From Skeletonema tropicum (taxonomy: Eukaryota > Bacillariophyta > Thalassiosirophyceae > Thalassiosirales > Thalassiosiraceae), in NCBI GenBank assembly GCA_037178625.1, contig CM074127.1, positions 1,364,001-1,428,000 on the forward strand: 64,000 bases of DNA, in the 5' to 3' direction. Both the position numbers and the translations under genes were made by a program. Position 1 is the first letter of the stretch, and each line of letters begins with the position of its first letter. The notes under the pieces were generated by a model. The model had not been told where the DNA came from, made no database searches, and saw nothing but the letters and a program-made list of their open reading frames with translations. Shown here in pieces: positions 30,593-40,941 of the stretch.

Positions 30593-32987
30593 TCAACCCG
30601 ATGCAAAATGATAGACTGTCTCGTCATTGCTCTTTTGGTCTTGCTGGCTTGAACCATTCCCGTTGTTTTGCATTACATTGTTTTGCATTACGTTGTTTTG
30701 AACTACGTTTGAAGCGGGCTGACCTGCCATTGCTAAATTCGCTCCCTGCAATGCATTTCCTATGTTGTACTGATTCTGCATTGGTATTTGCTGTAACTGT
30801 TGTTGGTACTGGGCAAGGTTGAAGAGCTGCGGATGTATCTGTTGCTGCTGGGGTTGGGCAGGCTGTTGCTGGAGCTGCTGAATTAGTTGCACAAGCTGTG
30901 GAGGTAGAACAGCTGGAGCTCCTCCAACGCTAGCATTGACTGTTGGGATTACTGGTGTCATGGCAGGTGGTGGAACTGGCACGGTCGAGTTGTTGAGAAC
31001 GACGTTGTTTATCAGTCCTGGGTTCGGCCGTTGATGTTGCACCTGTTGAGGTACATTCGTTTGAGGTTGGACTTGAACAGTAGGAACAACGGGCTGAGAC
31101 TGGGGCGAAGTTTGAGCTTTAAAATCGCCCGCTTGATCCTTGCTATTGCTAGCTTCAGATGACGTCGCTGAGATCTGGGGTACCATACTCGGTACAGCAG
31201 GTAAAGAAGGGTTGAATTCTTCGCCATTCGATCCCACATTCTTCACAAGCGTGATATTGAAACATTTTGCAACGTTATCTTCACTTCGGACCAATGCAAT
31301 ACATAATCCGAGATCAGGTTTATTTGCGAAAGACGATCGGATGAACACTGGTTCGTCCGAGCAGCTACCACTTGACTGAGGAGAAGATGACCGGTTGTTT
31401 CCATTTCCATTGTAGCCAGTATCAACCATATGGCTGATAAGTTCAAGAGCTCTCGTTAAATCTTTAGGATGAACAATGTTAAATATAGTGATACCACTAT
31501 CTTTCTTGATTGCAAGCCCAGTTTCTGTTTGGAAAGCAGCTGAAAATAGGCAATAATGTGACGAAGAGTTGAGTATAAACAAAGGCAAGTGCATATGAAG
31601 TGCTGTACAGTTGAATTCACTCACCATTGCAGTCTAAAAGGGCCCCTCCCATCGAAGCTACAGCCATACCTGCCATAGAATTGTTAAAAATCAAGTAGTA
31701 ATCTTGAGAATCAGTTTTTGAGGAATCACCGCTCTTGGCTTGATCTTGTGGCTGCTGAAACGAAGCACCACCGGCTTGTTGTAAATTCTGCCTCACTGCC
31801 ACAGCCTTCAGCAACTGGTCCTTAAGATTCTCCATCTCCATGCTCATCAGCTGTTGCCGATCCTGCAACGTTCGAATGTAGTTGCTTGCTTCAGTAAGGA
31901 CAGTGCTTTTCGTGTTCTTCGGGATATACAATCCTCCACGTTGGAGCAAAGTCCGAAGAGTATCTACTTGAGATGCAATGCGATTTGAGCGTTCCTTCTC
32001 ACGTTGATTACGCTCGAGGCGACGTTCTTCACTTGACATCTGTTTGTTAGGCTGCTGAAGACCAACCGGGAACTTGGAGGATTCATGCACGGTAGAGCCA
32101 AGTGAGCTGGAAATTTGGCCCGTTGCTTGTTCTGCGTTAGATGAAGAGTCTTGTCCTGTGGATTGAGTCATCCCTGAGCCTGTGTTGGACGATGCGGATG
32201 ACACCATGGCAACAGAATTAAAAGATTTGACCTGCTGGTTCCTCTGAGCAAGCGCCGCGGCAGATAATGGTGCACTCTGCAGGGAAGTTCGGGCCTTTTT
32301 CATGGAATCCCCCTGGTGTTCTGTTGTCCCTGATGGATCACTCTTCCTCTTCGTTGAGACTACAGCTGGGGCGACCGCATTGTTACTGTCACTACCAACG
32401 CTGCCGCCTTTGCCTTCGCCTGAGCACAGCTTTTCGGGGGCAAATGAAACCTTGATGGACTGAGGCTGCTGATGAGAGTAGCTCTCCGAATTTGAGACAG
32501 ACTTCGCCCTTGCTACTACACGCATACTCAACTCGTCACCTGCAATGTCTTCTGAAGAGGAGGAAGTGCTCATGGAGTCACTCTTGCTTGCGTTATTACA
32601 ATTCTTTCGTAATATACCGGCCCTGCTGCCGCTACTGTTGCTGCCATCGTTCGGTTCTGATCCGGAAAGGGAGGACATAGGGCCAAACGGACCTATGCTC
32701 AGAGATGCGCCCATCTTCGCACCCGAGGAAGTGTTTGACCCTCCCGTTTCATCGCCGCCGCTGTCGTCTTTATCAGAGGTGTTAGATGAGCTGAGAGAGT
32801 CAGCTGCAGCTGTGGCCGACTTCGCAGCCTGACTCTTGCGGTGACGCAAACCCTTGATAAGGCTTAGAGGTAATGATATGTCATCCTCATCGATTTTGCT
32901 GCCTAGCGATTGCGGGATGGGTCCATCATTTGTGCTGCTGGTGGCTGGCACTTGCCGTTCGCCTTCTTGATTTAAATTGTTTGACAT
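30593..32987 (-). CDS. bHLH-PAS transcription factor (RITMO1-class candidate)
   Basis: Exons 31625-32987 and 30593-31539 join in phase (G|CT, Ala) within the PAS domain, giving 769 aa. The N-terminal about 315 residues are Ser-rich and disordered. Residues about 318-380 form a bHLH: basic region ERRLERNQREKERSNRIAS, helix 1 VDTLRTLLQRGG, loop, helix 2 STVLTEASNYIRTLQ. One PAS domain follows (about 428-545; DYYLIFNNSMAGMAV, then DCN|AAFQTETGL across the intron). The C-terminus is Gln/Asn-rich, typical of an activation domain. Diatoms have a small set of bHLH-PAS proteins, one of which (RITMO1 of Phaeodactylum) regulates circadian rhythm. Domain order and the single PAS agree; orthology is not shown. 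The upstream GTG in frame was not used as start. Confidence 0.85.
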
Positions 32988-35717
32988 CTTCTTAAGTGTT
33001 AGATGATTACGATGATACTTTTTTACGATGATATTTATCACTTATCATAAACTGTGCTGACTGATTGTACTTTGCTGCCAATTGATTTTACCGTTCGATG
33101 ATGTTATGGTGACCTTGTGGCCTTTCCTTGTCAATGTCAATGCGCATCTGGAATGCTGTGATTGGTTCCATGAGTTGCTTTTGCAAGCACACTACAGATG
33201 GAAGGAAGACACCCAGGGTGAAATGCTGAGAAACGAAGCAAAAAAATCTGTTGATGAATTTTATGACGTCAAATCAGCTAATTTAGAAAACTCTACTGAT
33301 TGGAATCAGTAGAAATTTTACGAAAAGACTGATGTCAGTAGTATTCGGTCTAACGTCAGATGTACGCACTTACGTTGTATTTTGAAAACTCGAAAAAGAG
33401 AACATCGTCTGTCCAAAACATTTCTAGTGCATACAAAGAATGAACGACAGACAAAACATAATTGCTACTGATTCACAGAGAACCTTGTTCTTTCTCAAAA
33501 TGTTGGGATGACGTAACTCCATTTTGCACAAACAATTCATATCATGTTTGCGTGACGTATCTCAGGCGGCAGCCGGTTTTGTTGTTTTGTGGATTTGTAC
33601 CAGCTGACAGTCAAGCTGGCACCGTCTACAGTCCACGGGTTCTAAGGCCTACGTAGGAATTCAAATCATCGTAGAACGTACATACTACCTATAAGTCCCA
33701 CCTAATGCTGCACTTTTTGACATCAACCATGAAGCTGCCGCTCCTACCGACGACCACAACCATGCACACGCTTCAAATATAACCAATATATGCACCTATA
33801 TCGCTCCCAATTACTATTGGGTATATTATGGAGGCGTTTTTTTGTCGAGGTAGATGCCGTCGTTGAGATATTCGAGTCGCCATCAACGATATAATAATTG
33901 GTCATTTTCGTCCACCTGTGGTATGATCCTTTTGGCAATGATACGCTGCACTAAAAGGTCCCCTACTTTACATATCTCATCTGCAATATAATATTGACTT
34001 CCGTGGTCGTGCCCCACGTATGAGAGTGCTCCCTCTATTGATTATTACCTAGGAGCACATGTGATCGGACATGTGATGTTTCACATAATTAATATGCAAC
34101 AATCAACCATATAAACAGTCCATAACAACAATGCAAACACAAATCTTCAACTCTCAACATAACAGAGGATGTCTGGGGGGTATACACGCTTCAGCAGCCG
34201 CATTATCATGGTGTAGAGGCATACATTTTGTAATTTATTGTACCAAATAATATTTAATATTATCCGATTGAAAACACTACTCCAAACAATAACAATGTAT
34301 ATTATTACCGCAATGATGTGTTAGTTCTGTTTTGGATGTGTTTTGGACATTATTGGTGGCTGTATACAACAATTGATGGTGGATATTGTGCCCATTTGAG
34401 ACGAGTTTTTTGTAATTATTGACTCGTCGCTTCAAGGAGTTAACAAGACTCTTTTTATCAGGTTTATGCCCCCCAATCATCGCTCTACATCATATTATGA
34501 CTGGGGCATAAGTTTTGGGGCTTCGTTCCTTCTATGATGCATCCTTTGGTGGCAGTGTTGGTCGCGACAAGGCGACAGGTGGCTGTTGATGATGGTGTGG
34601 CTAGATCACTTATATTCTTGGTGATTACGGTGATTACTGTGGCGATAAGCATAACCTACGAATAAGATATGTTTGGTTGTCAATTGGAAGGGGCAGGGCG
34701 GATTGATGGCACACCCTACTGCCTCTCTTTTGGATATATACGGCAGCGGCAGACTGTGTCGTCGAGGTTTAATTTCTAGCGATAAAATATGTCGACGAAA
34801 ATTAATTCGACGTTATTGTATACTGGTGAACTTTTTTAATAATGAACTACAATATGGGTGTAGAGTTCATTGCCAAAAAATTTCACCAGTATATCAAGAT
34901 GGGACATTATATCACCATAGGACGCAAACACACCATGGTGCCGGTGCTCCTCTTCTTGGTGATGTTGAGTGGAGATGAAAAAGTGTTTGGCGATAGTTAG
35001 CCCGTCAAGAAAATATATTGATTTTTGCCTGTTTTGGGCTGCAAGGGTTAACAAATGTCATAGCGATAGTCATATCACACGGTATGTACTATTCCTACGT
35101 TGATACTCCTACTTTTGAACTTAGACCGGGAGGCTTAGAAGCCGTGAGTCTACAAGTTTGCCATGCTACAAGTGACTTTCTATCACGTGGTTTTACATAT
35201 CGGTGGAGTTGCATGAACGGAAGAGAAGTCTACCGATCCCTAATAGATCTCATTTATTATCACATCATCTGCTCCACTGCTATGGCGCTATCAAGCATGG
35301 TCTCCATACCTACCAATATCGTCGCCTCTGTATGTCGACATCTTTGTTAACCCTCAATCGTATCTACATTGTAGGAGTAGTGTTCATCGCGCGTAGAGGG
35401 GCGAGCAATAGCATCATGATTTGAGCCAAACAACGTCGAGTGGGAAGAGAGTGAAGTTATCGTACCAACCAGTGACACGGTCTTGTCATGTGCAAACAAC
35501 GTAGGAGAGGTGACGTATCTGTTCGCCGAGACATCATCACGGACAAATTAAAGCCTTGTCCGGTCAGCTATTTTGAGTCCATTCTTGTGAGGTAAATCAA
35601 TTAGTTTGATTCAAAGAAGTGGCATATAGTTATTATATGCAGAAATCTATTTCTAGTTAATTGTTAGTGAAGATTAATAATCAACATTTACAGCTCTACT
35701 GTAAAATAGAAGCATCA
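32988..35717. other. 2.7-kb gene-free region
   Basis: Between the bHLH-PAS start and the TPR-Aha1 stop. AT-rich, no convincing gene on either strand; short frames lack any family resemblance. It holds the bHLH-PAS promoter at its left end, a small foldback (34817-34893, separate entry), and the 15-mer CCTACGTAGGAATTC near 33649 that recurs near 37529. Possibly old, decayed mobile DNA. Confidence 0.45.
34817..34893. repeat. imperfect inverted repeat (foldback)
   Basis: TATACTGGTGAA... at 34817-34848 is mirrored by ...TTCACCAGTATA at 34860-34893, with arms of about 32 bp, a few mismatches and a short loop. No gene; it may be a decayed MITE or a cruciform-forming stretch. Confidence 0.55.
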
Positions 35718-37043
35718 TCAATACGTGGCACGCAATAAACGGACCCAGTCATCAATTTTGTTGTGAATACTCTCGCGTAGTCCTCCATCTCTAACAAATC
35801 GCTGCAAGAGTGGCCCAGTACCAGCAGGTGAGCTTCCATCCACATGATAATCAACAATATCATAACCATCGCCCAGTTCAACCGTACCATCTACGTCTGG
35901 GAAGGTCACCTTTCCGTGACACATCTTGGTGTGATCATCGCCAAGAGTTAACACCCAGTCTAACGTGAATGCAAATTCATAAATGTATCGCTTCTTTCCT
36001 CTAACAGTTGCATATGAGGCGTGACCATCGAGCTTTGAAACTTTTGAGACTGTAGCATGTGCACCAGGAGATGGCGATCCTTCAGGTAAAACATACTCGG
36101 AAGTAAGCAATGCAGCTTCAAGCGTTTCCTTTGCCCAAGATGTAACGTCCCTCTCTTCCCAAGTACCGGCTTTATTCCAAGCAGATGTTCCTTCCGTAAC
36201 AGGCAGAGGTTTCGGCGCATTATCATCAGTTGGATTATTCGGATCAATCCTTTTGGGGGCGATGTCACCAATGAGTTGTTTAGTTTCCTCACTTATCTCT
36301 CTATCAAAGAACGAAGTTTTCTTCCCATCAGATCTAATTTTGTATCCTCTCACGTGATCGGATGCCGAAAAGAGATCAGTATCGCCGTCGTCTTTCACAT
36401 CATTATTTGAAGGTTTTGCTGAGGACGTTGGTTTTGTTGAAGAAGCAGGTTTTACTGCTTCTTTCTTTGCCGGTGCTGCTGCCTTAGGTGGCTCTGCAAC
36501 TTCGGCTTCAGCTTCGGCATCTTTCGCTTCTTTGGCAGCGGCCAACAATTTCTCCTCCTGTTCCTGCTTCACCTTGGCAGCCTCAACTTCTCGTTTTAGT
36601 GTCTTGTTGGCCGGTTCTAATGATAGAGCTTTCTCAAATGATGCTAGTGCGTCTGCAGTGTTGCCGATTGCATTGCAAGCCTGTCCCCTACGCCAATGCG
36701 CCTTGACATATGAAGGGTCATTCTCACATGCAGAATCAGCCGACTCAAGCGCCTCGGTTACTTTGCCCATATTCAATAGCACAAGTGACCGATTGGAGTA
36801 GAGAATTGCAGCATCTTTCTTCACAGATTCATCACCTGAGATCGACGATAGAACTTCAATCCCTTTGGTGTAAAGAGAAGCCGCATCTGGGTATGCCTTG
36901 CATTGCACGCAACTTCGTCCCCTGCTTTTGATTTCTTCAACCAGTCGAAGCTTCGACGGGACATCTTCAGGTGATGCAGACAAAACATCAGTGTGTGCGG
37001 AGGGCCCGCCGCCGCCGAAGCCCATACCCATTCCCAATGACAT
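35718..37043 (-). CDS. TPR co-chaperone with C-terminal Aha1-like domain
   Basis: 441 aa from the ATG of MSLGMGMGFGGGG. An upstream frame is open but its first 81 residues look like translated UTR. Residues about 35-150 form three TPR motifs (AYPDAASLYTKGIEVL, ILYSNRSLVLLNMGKVTEAL, VKAHWRRGQACNAIGNTADA), the class that can bind the C-terminal EEVD of Hsp70/Hsp90. A charged Ala/Lys/Glu linker follows. Residues about 290-420 resemble the Aha1 N-terminal domain (AWNKAGTWEERDVTSWAKE, then ATVRGKKRYIYEFAFTLDW), which binds the Hsp90 middle domain and stimulates its ATPase. The combination suggests a one-piece Hsp90 co-chaperone. The Aha1 call rests on motif pattern. Confidence 0.75.
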   Translation of the reverse strand: MSLGMGMGFGGGGPSAHTDVLSASPEDVPSKLRLVEEIKSRGRSCVQCKAYPDAASLYTKGIEVLSSISGDESVKKDAAILYSNRSLVLLNMGKVTEALESADSACENDPSYVKAHWRRGQACNAIGNTADALASFEKALSLEPANKTLKREVEAAKVKQEQEEKLLAAAKEAKDAEAEAEVAEPPKAAAPAKKEAVKPASSTKPTSSAKPSNNDVKDDGDTDLFSASDHVRGYKIRSDGKKTSFFDREISEETKQLIGDIAPKRIDPNNPTDDNAPKPLPVTEGTSAWNKAGTWEERDVTSWAKETLEAALLTSEYVLPEGSPSPGAHATVSKVSKLDGHASYATVRGKKRYIYEFAFTLDWVLTLGDDHTKMCHGKVTFPDVDGTVELGDGYDIVDYHVDGSSPAGTGPLLQRFVRDGGLRESIHNKIDDWVRLLRATY

Positions 37044-37620
37044 GTTGGCAGTTAATTGAATGGTAAGAGTGCTTGGTGAGAAGAGCCAATGATTCAATGA
37101 TGAAAATAAAAAATGTGGCACTATGTACATTAAGTATGTGGCGGTGGGCGGATGGAGGCGAGGAGACGAAAGAAGATCTCGAGGAGATCTTTTTCCTTCT
37201 TTTTCTTGTGTGACGGACGGACGAAAGACACCTTGGGGGAGCTTCCTTTCATCTCTACTACAAGTCAAAAACCATTTTGCGTCCATTCGACCATTTTGCG
37301 TCCAATTTTTGACTCGCCATTTTTGGTGATCTCCACCTTGACGAAACGGTGGTCTCCCAAAGAAATAAATTACGCAGTTCTTTAGAATAGTAATAGGAGT
37401 AAAATTCTGTATCAGGTTTAGGTTATCACTATGTTATAGACTGTTACAGATGTACGTGCCGAAAATCTCATGGTTCGGCTGACATTTCGGCTGACATTTT
37501 GTCTACGGGGGGCTTTTGTACTGCAACCTACGTAGGAATTCCGACTGACCATTTTGCGTCCACCACACAAAATCGCATAAAGTTCATCTATGTTGTTGAG
37601 GTGGTTCTTTATGGTATGAT
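37044..37620. other. spacer before the assembly gap
   Basis: Promoter side of the TPR-Aha1 gene. Contains three copies of CCATTTTGCGTCCA (near 37271, 37290 and 37549) and a palindromic AAGATCTCGAGGAGATCTT near 37173. No gene. Confidence 0.5.
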
Positions 37621-38120
37621 NNNNNNNNNNNNNNNNNNNNNNNNNNNNNNNNNNNNNNNNNNNNNNNNNNNNNNNNNNNNNNNNNNNNNNNNNNNNNNNN
37701 NNNNNNNNNNNNNNNNNNNNNNNNNNNNNNNNNNNNNNNNNNNNNNNNNNNNNNNNNNNNNNNNNNNNNNNNNNNNNNNNNNNNNNNNNNNNNNNNNNNN
37801 NNNNNNNNNNNNNNNNNNNNNNNNNNNNNNNNNNNNNNNNNNNNNNNNNNNNNNNNNNNNNNNNNNNNNNNNNNNNNNNNNNNNNNNNNNNNNNNNNNNN
37901 NNNNNNNNNNNNNNNNNNNNNNNNNNNNNNNNNNNNNNNNNNNNNNNNNNNNNNNNNNNNNNNNNNNNNNNNNNNNNNNNNNNNNNNNNNNNNNNNNNNN
38001 NNNNNNNNNNNNNNNNNNNNNNNNNNNNNNNNNNNNNNNNNNNNNNNNNNNNNNNNNNNNNNNNNNNNNNNNNNNNNNNNNNNNNNNNNNNNNNNNNNNN
38101 NNNNNNNNNNNNNNNNNNNN
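37621..38120. other. assembly gap of 500 N
   Basis: Exactly 500 N, the usual placeholder for a gap of unknown size. Sequence to its left is single-copy-like; sequence to its right is inside the 2,821-bp tandem array, so the array probably continues into the gap. Confidence 0.98.
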
Positions 38121-39119
38121 TCTATTCATTTCCCACTTGGGAAGTTTGGCAATCTCCGCTGCCGAGGGGCCAGTGGAACGGACAGCCTTGGCTTCAGTAA
38201 CGGCATCATTGAAAGACTTTACACTTCTGAAAATGCAGCCAATGATGCATGACGAGTGAATATACGAATCATGATTCAGTCATGACCATGGCGCATAAAC
38301 TAACAAAGTCACCAGAACTGCCAAGAGGAATTACTTGCAAACTCAACCAGGATGACCAATCACCTAGGCCTCTCCTTGATGCTGCTGCCCAATTTCGATA
38401 GCTACATTTCCATCCTCTGCACCCACTACACCACTTCCAACGACACAAACTGAAAGTAACACTGGTTGATCGCATCCACGATAATCCAAGCGCTTGCAGT
38501 CGCCACCTTCCACCTTCCGTATCGAGTCGGATTCTACTGGTAATCCTGCAGAACAACGGTATTGTCATGTCGAGAGAGTCCCAATGCAAGTTGACCAATT
38601 GTTATTTTGGAAAATATGAATCCCAATTTGTTGCCCACTAGATAACTAGCCATAATGACTTGGCACTTCCTTCTGCGGTAAGAAGATCAAAGATAAACTA
38701 GTCACAGCATTTATTGAATGTCCCAAAACGCTTCCTTGAGTTCATTGGCGCTTCCACATAATGCAGATCTTTCCATCCTTACTATACAGCCCGTCACGTA
38801 AATCGATGCTTGGGATGGCAGTTACGTTATGAGTTATGAGGCAAGACGATGATAAAATTGCAGTGTTGATGAGGATGACGGATGTAATGTGTATTTGCCC
38901 CGCCCGCCTGGTTCTGGTTGAATCTCCAGCCCTCCTCCTCCATTGTTGATTCATTCCATCAGCACTCTGTTTTTGAGAGTCATTGCTATCAGCGGCAGAA
39001 TGAATGTCCACCGTCCACCCTCAGTTGCCTCTCTTATGAGACAATGATACAACGTTGTGTGATGCTACATCGCTCGGTGCTCGGTGCCTATGGTACCTGT
39101 GCTGCTGTGTTTCCATATT

Positions 39120-39182
39120 CCCGTTTCTGCCCAAACTTGTCCCGTTTCTGCCCAAACTTGTCCCGTTTCTGCCCAAACTTGT
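39120..39182 (+). repeat. 21-bp x 3 tandem repeat inside the unit
   Basis: Three exact copies of CCCGTTTCTGCCCAAACTTGT. It recurs at the same offset in units 2-5, and in unit 6 with one changed base and one lost base. Confidence 0.95.
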
Positions 39183-39361
39183 CCCAGGTTGATATCTCAT
39201 GCACGCTCATGATGATTTAATAGGTTGAAGATCCAAGCGACGCATTCTTTCGCAGTCCATGGCAGGTAGTCGCTCGATTTATTGGCCTGTAGAAGTAATT
39301 GGGCGTCATAATAGTACTGGAAATCACGTGTGGTGTGGGTGGCACGTCGGCAGGGTGTGAC

Positions 39362-40374
39362 ATGCCGCCGAGACCTAGCGACAAAAGGAGCTTGTATGGC
39401 AGGATGGCAGGAGATAATATATCTACAATGGTTGATGGACACTATATCTTTGATTTGCCTCTCTACAGTAATCTAGCATTCAGCTTAACGGTTGAAAGGG
39501 CGAAATATTTGGAGACGGAGCGTGTAGATGCTAATTCGGTTGCACAGTCCATCGTCAAAAGTGTCGAAAACTACGACTCCGCCAATAGGTAGGCTTGCTG
39601 AATTCAACTTGAACCGAGTTGCTGTTGCAAGAGGTGGGGAGCACAATCAGGCCCGTTATGATGAGGGAACTTGGGATTCATACTTCCAAGCCCCCGATTT
39701 CGACTGGAATATCATCAAGCAGACTGAGCGTCAGTGTATGCTCGTGTTCTGTGACCTATTCTCTACCGGCTATGCCCATTCTGCTCACTTGCCGTCTTCT
39801 ATCTATTTGGTGGTCTCCGCCGTGACAATGTTAGTGCTCTCAAAGCGCCCTACATCTTCCCCCACTTGAGAAATATGAAAAATGAAAGTGTTGCAACTAG
39901 AATGACAAAAATTCTCCGCAATAATATTGAGCACGAGCTCCGTCGGAAAACGTTGTTCACGTCACGATCGATGAGAAAGGGCAGCATGACCGAGTTCCGG
40001 TTACACCGCCCGAGATCTATCTTACGAGGAGGAACTTGCTCGCAGTGGGCATACAATTCTACCCGCCAACACCTTTGGAGAAGACAATGCTTCTATGGGC
40101 ATCAGAAGAGCATCCCACCAAGAAGCAGAAGGCCACGGCAAGTACCCCTCCAGAATCAGAGACAGCCAATGCAGGTACCACCTAACAATCAGCCTACAAT
40201 ACCGTTGTGGCTAATGCCATCAAATCTACAGGGAACAATAAGACTGGTGGTGTTACTGTCCTGACTGAGTTGGAGAGGTTTGTGGAAGTTGGCACCATTA
40301 GTAAAAAACAAAAGGATTTTCTTAGTGCCGGCAGTGTGGGGCTTGTTTCAAAGTCCATCCTCAATGATATATGA
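39362..40374 (+). pseudogene. decayed tyrosine-recombinase-like (Crypton/DIRS-like) gene, unit 1
   Basis: Four frame changes separate stretches that read as one protein. They are: DGHYIFDLPLYSNLAFSL...ERVDANSVAQSIVKS; after a break near 39587, LAEFNLNRVAVARGGEH...DWNIIKQTERQCMLVF; after about 39789, LFGGLRRDN...YIFPHLRNMKNESVATRMTK and TSRSMRKGSMTE; after about 40012, DLSYEEELARSGHT; after about 40200, a tail ending at 40374. The RSMRKGS...ARSGH pattern resembles box II (HxxR...GH) of eukaryotic tyrosine recombinases found in Cryptons and DIRS elements, and I believe related genes are abundant in Thalassiosira genomes. No intact reading frame remains. The recombinase assignment is inference. 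Confidence 0.5.
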
Positions 40375-40941
40375 AGAATGATTTGATTATTGGACTCCCT
40401 GATTATAATTCCCTGGGGTCTGAAGGGGCTAGGTATTGCAGGGGAGTGACTGCTACTGCCATGGTCATCACTGCCGAGCAGTGGAAGGAGTTGTGCAATT
40501 TGGAGCCGACCGATCTCGATAATGATATCAATCGCAGGTTGTCGACCTTGAAGTGCAAGCACAGCTTCATCAAAGCGACAAAAGAAGCAAGGCAACATCA
40601 AGTATTCACAGTCTTGCCGAGAGAATTCAAAAGTTATGAAGAAACGGAAAGACGATGGTATGAGTGATTTAGAGACTAAGAACAAAATTCTTCGTGAGAT
40701 TGGAATTCAAAGTGGACAGCAATCACTCCGTGATGTATTTTCTCGGAGAAGTTCTAGTACGTAGTTAATTGTTACTCCTATGTAATAGTTCAAAGTGGAC
40801 AGCAATCACTCTGTGATATTGCTTGCTGGACCTGGCTGTGGCACGTGTATTATTGCTCTAGTAATAGGATGGATATCTACGAGTACTTGAATTTACTTTA
40901 CTTTGACTTCTAAGTACTCCCCCTCCATGCATGCATTCATT

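Larger units (their letters stand above)
38121..40941 (+). repeat. macrosatellite unit 1
   Basis: Full-length reference unit. Its first kilobase has coding-like but stop-broken frames of unknown origin. Next is a 21-bp triplicate (39120-39182), then a decayed recombinase-like gene (39362-40374). A further run of coding-like frames follows to about 40764, then a spacer with a direct repeat (CAAAGTGGACAGCAATCACTC near 40709 and 40791). Confidence 0.95.

Noticed and set aside
37044..37286. 81-residue N-terminal extension of the TPR-Aha1 protein
   Set aside because: It does not resemble coding sequence and the MSLGMGMG start gives a conventional TPR protein.
37499..38200. Open frames spanning the N gap
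   Set aside because: They are open only because N codons cannot be stops.
38269..38598. 109-codon minus-strand frame repeated in every unit
   Set aside because: Identical in each unit only because the DNA is identical; no domain, and the plus strand shows equally coding-like broken frames.
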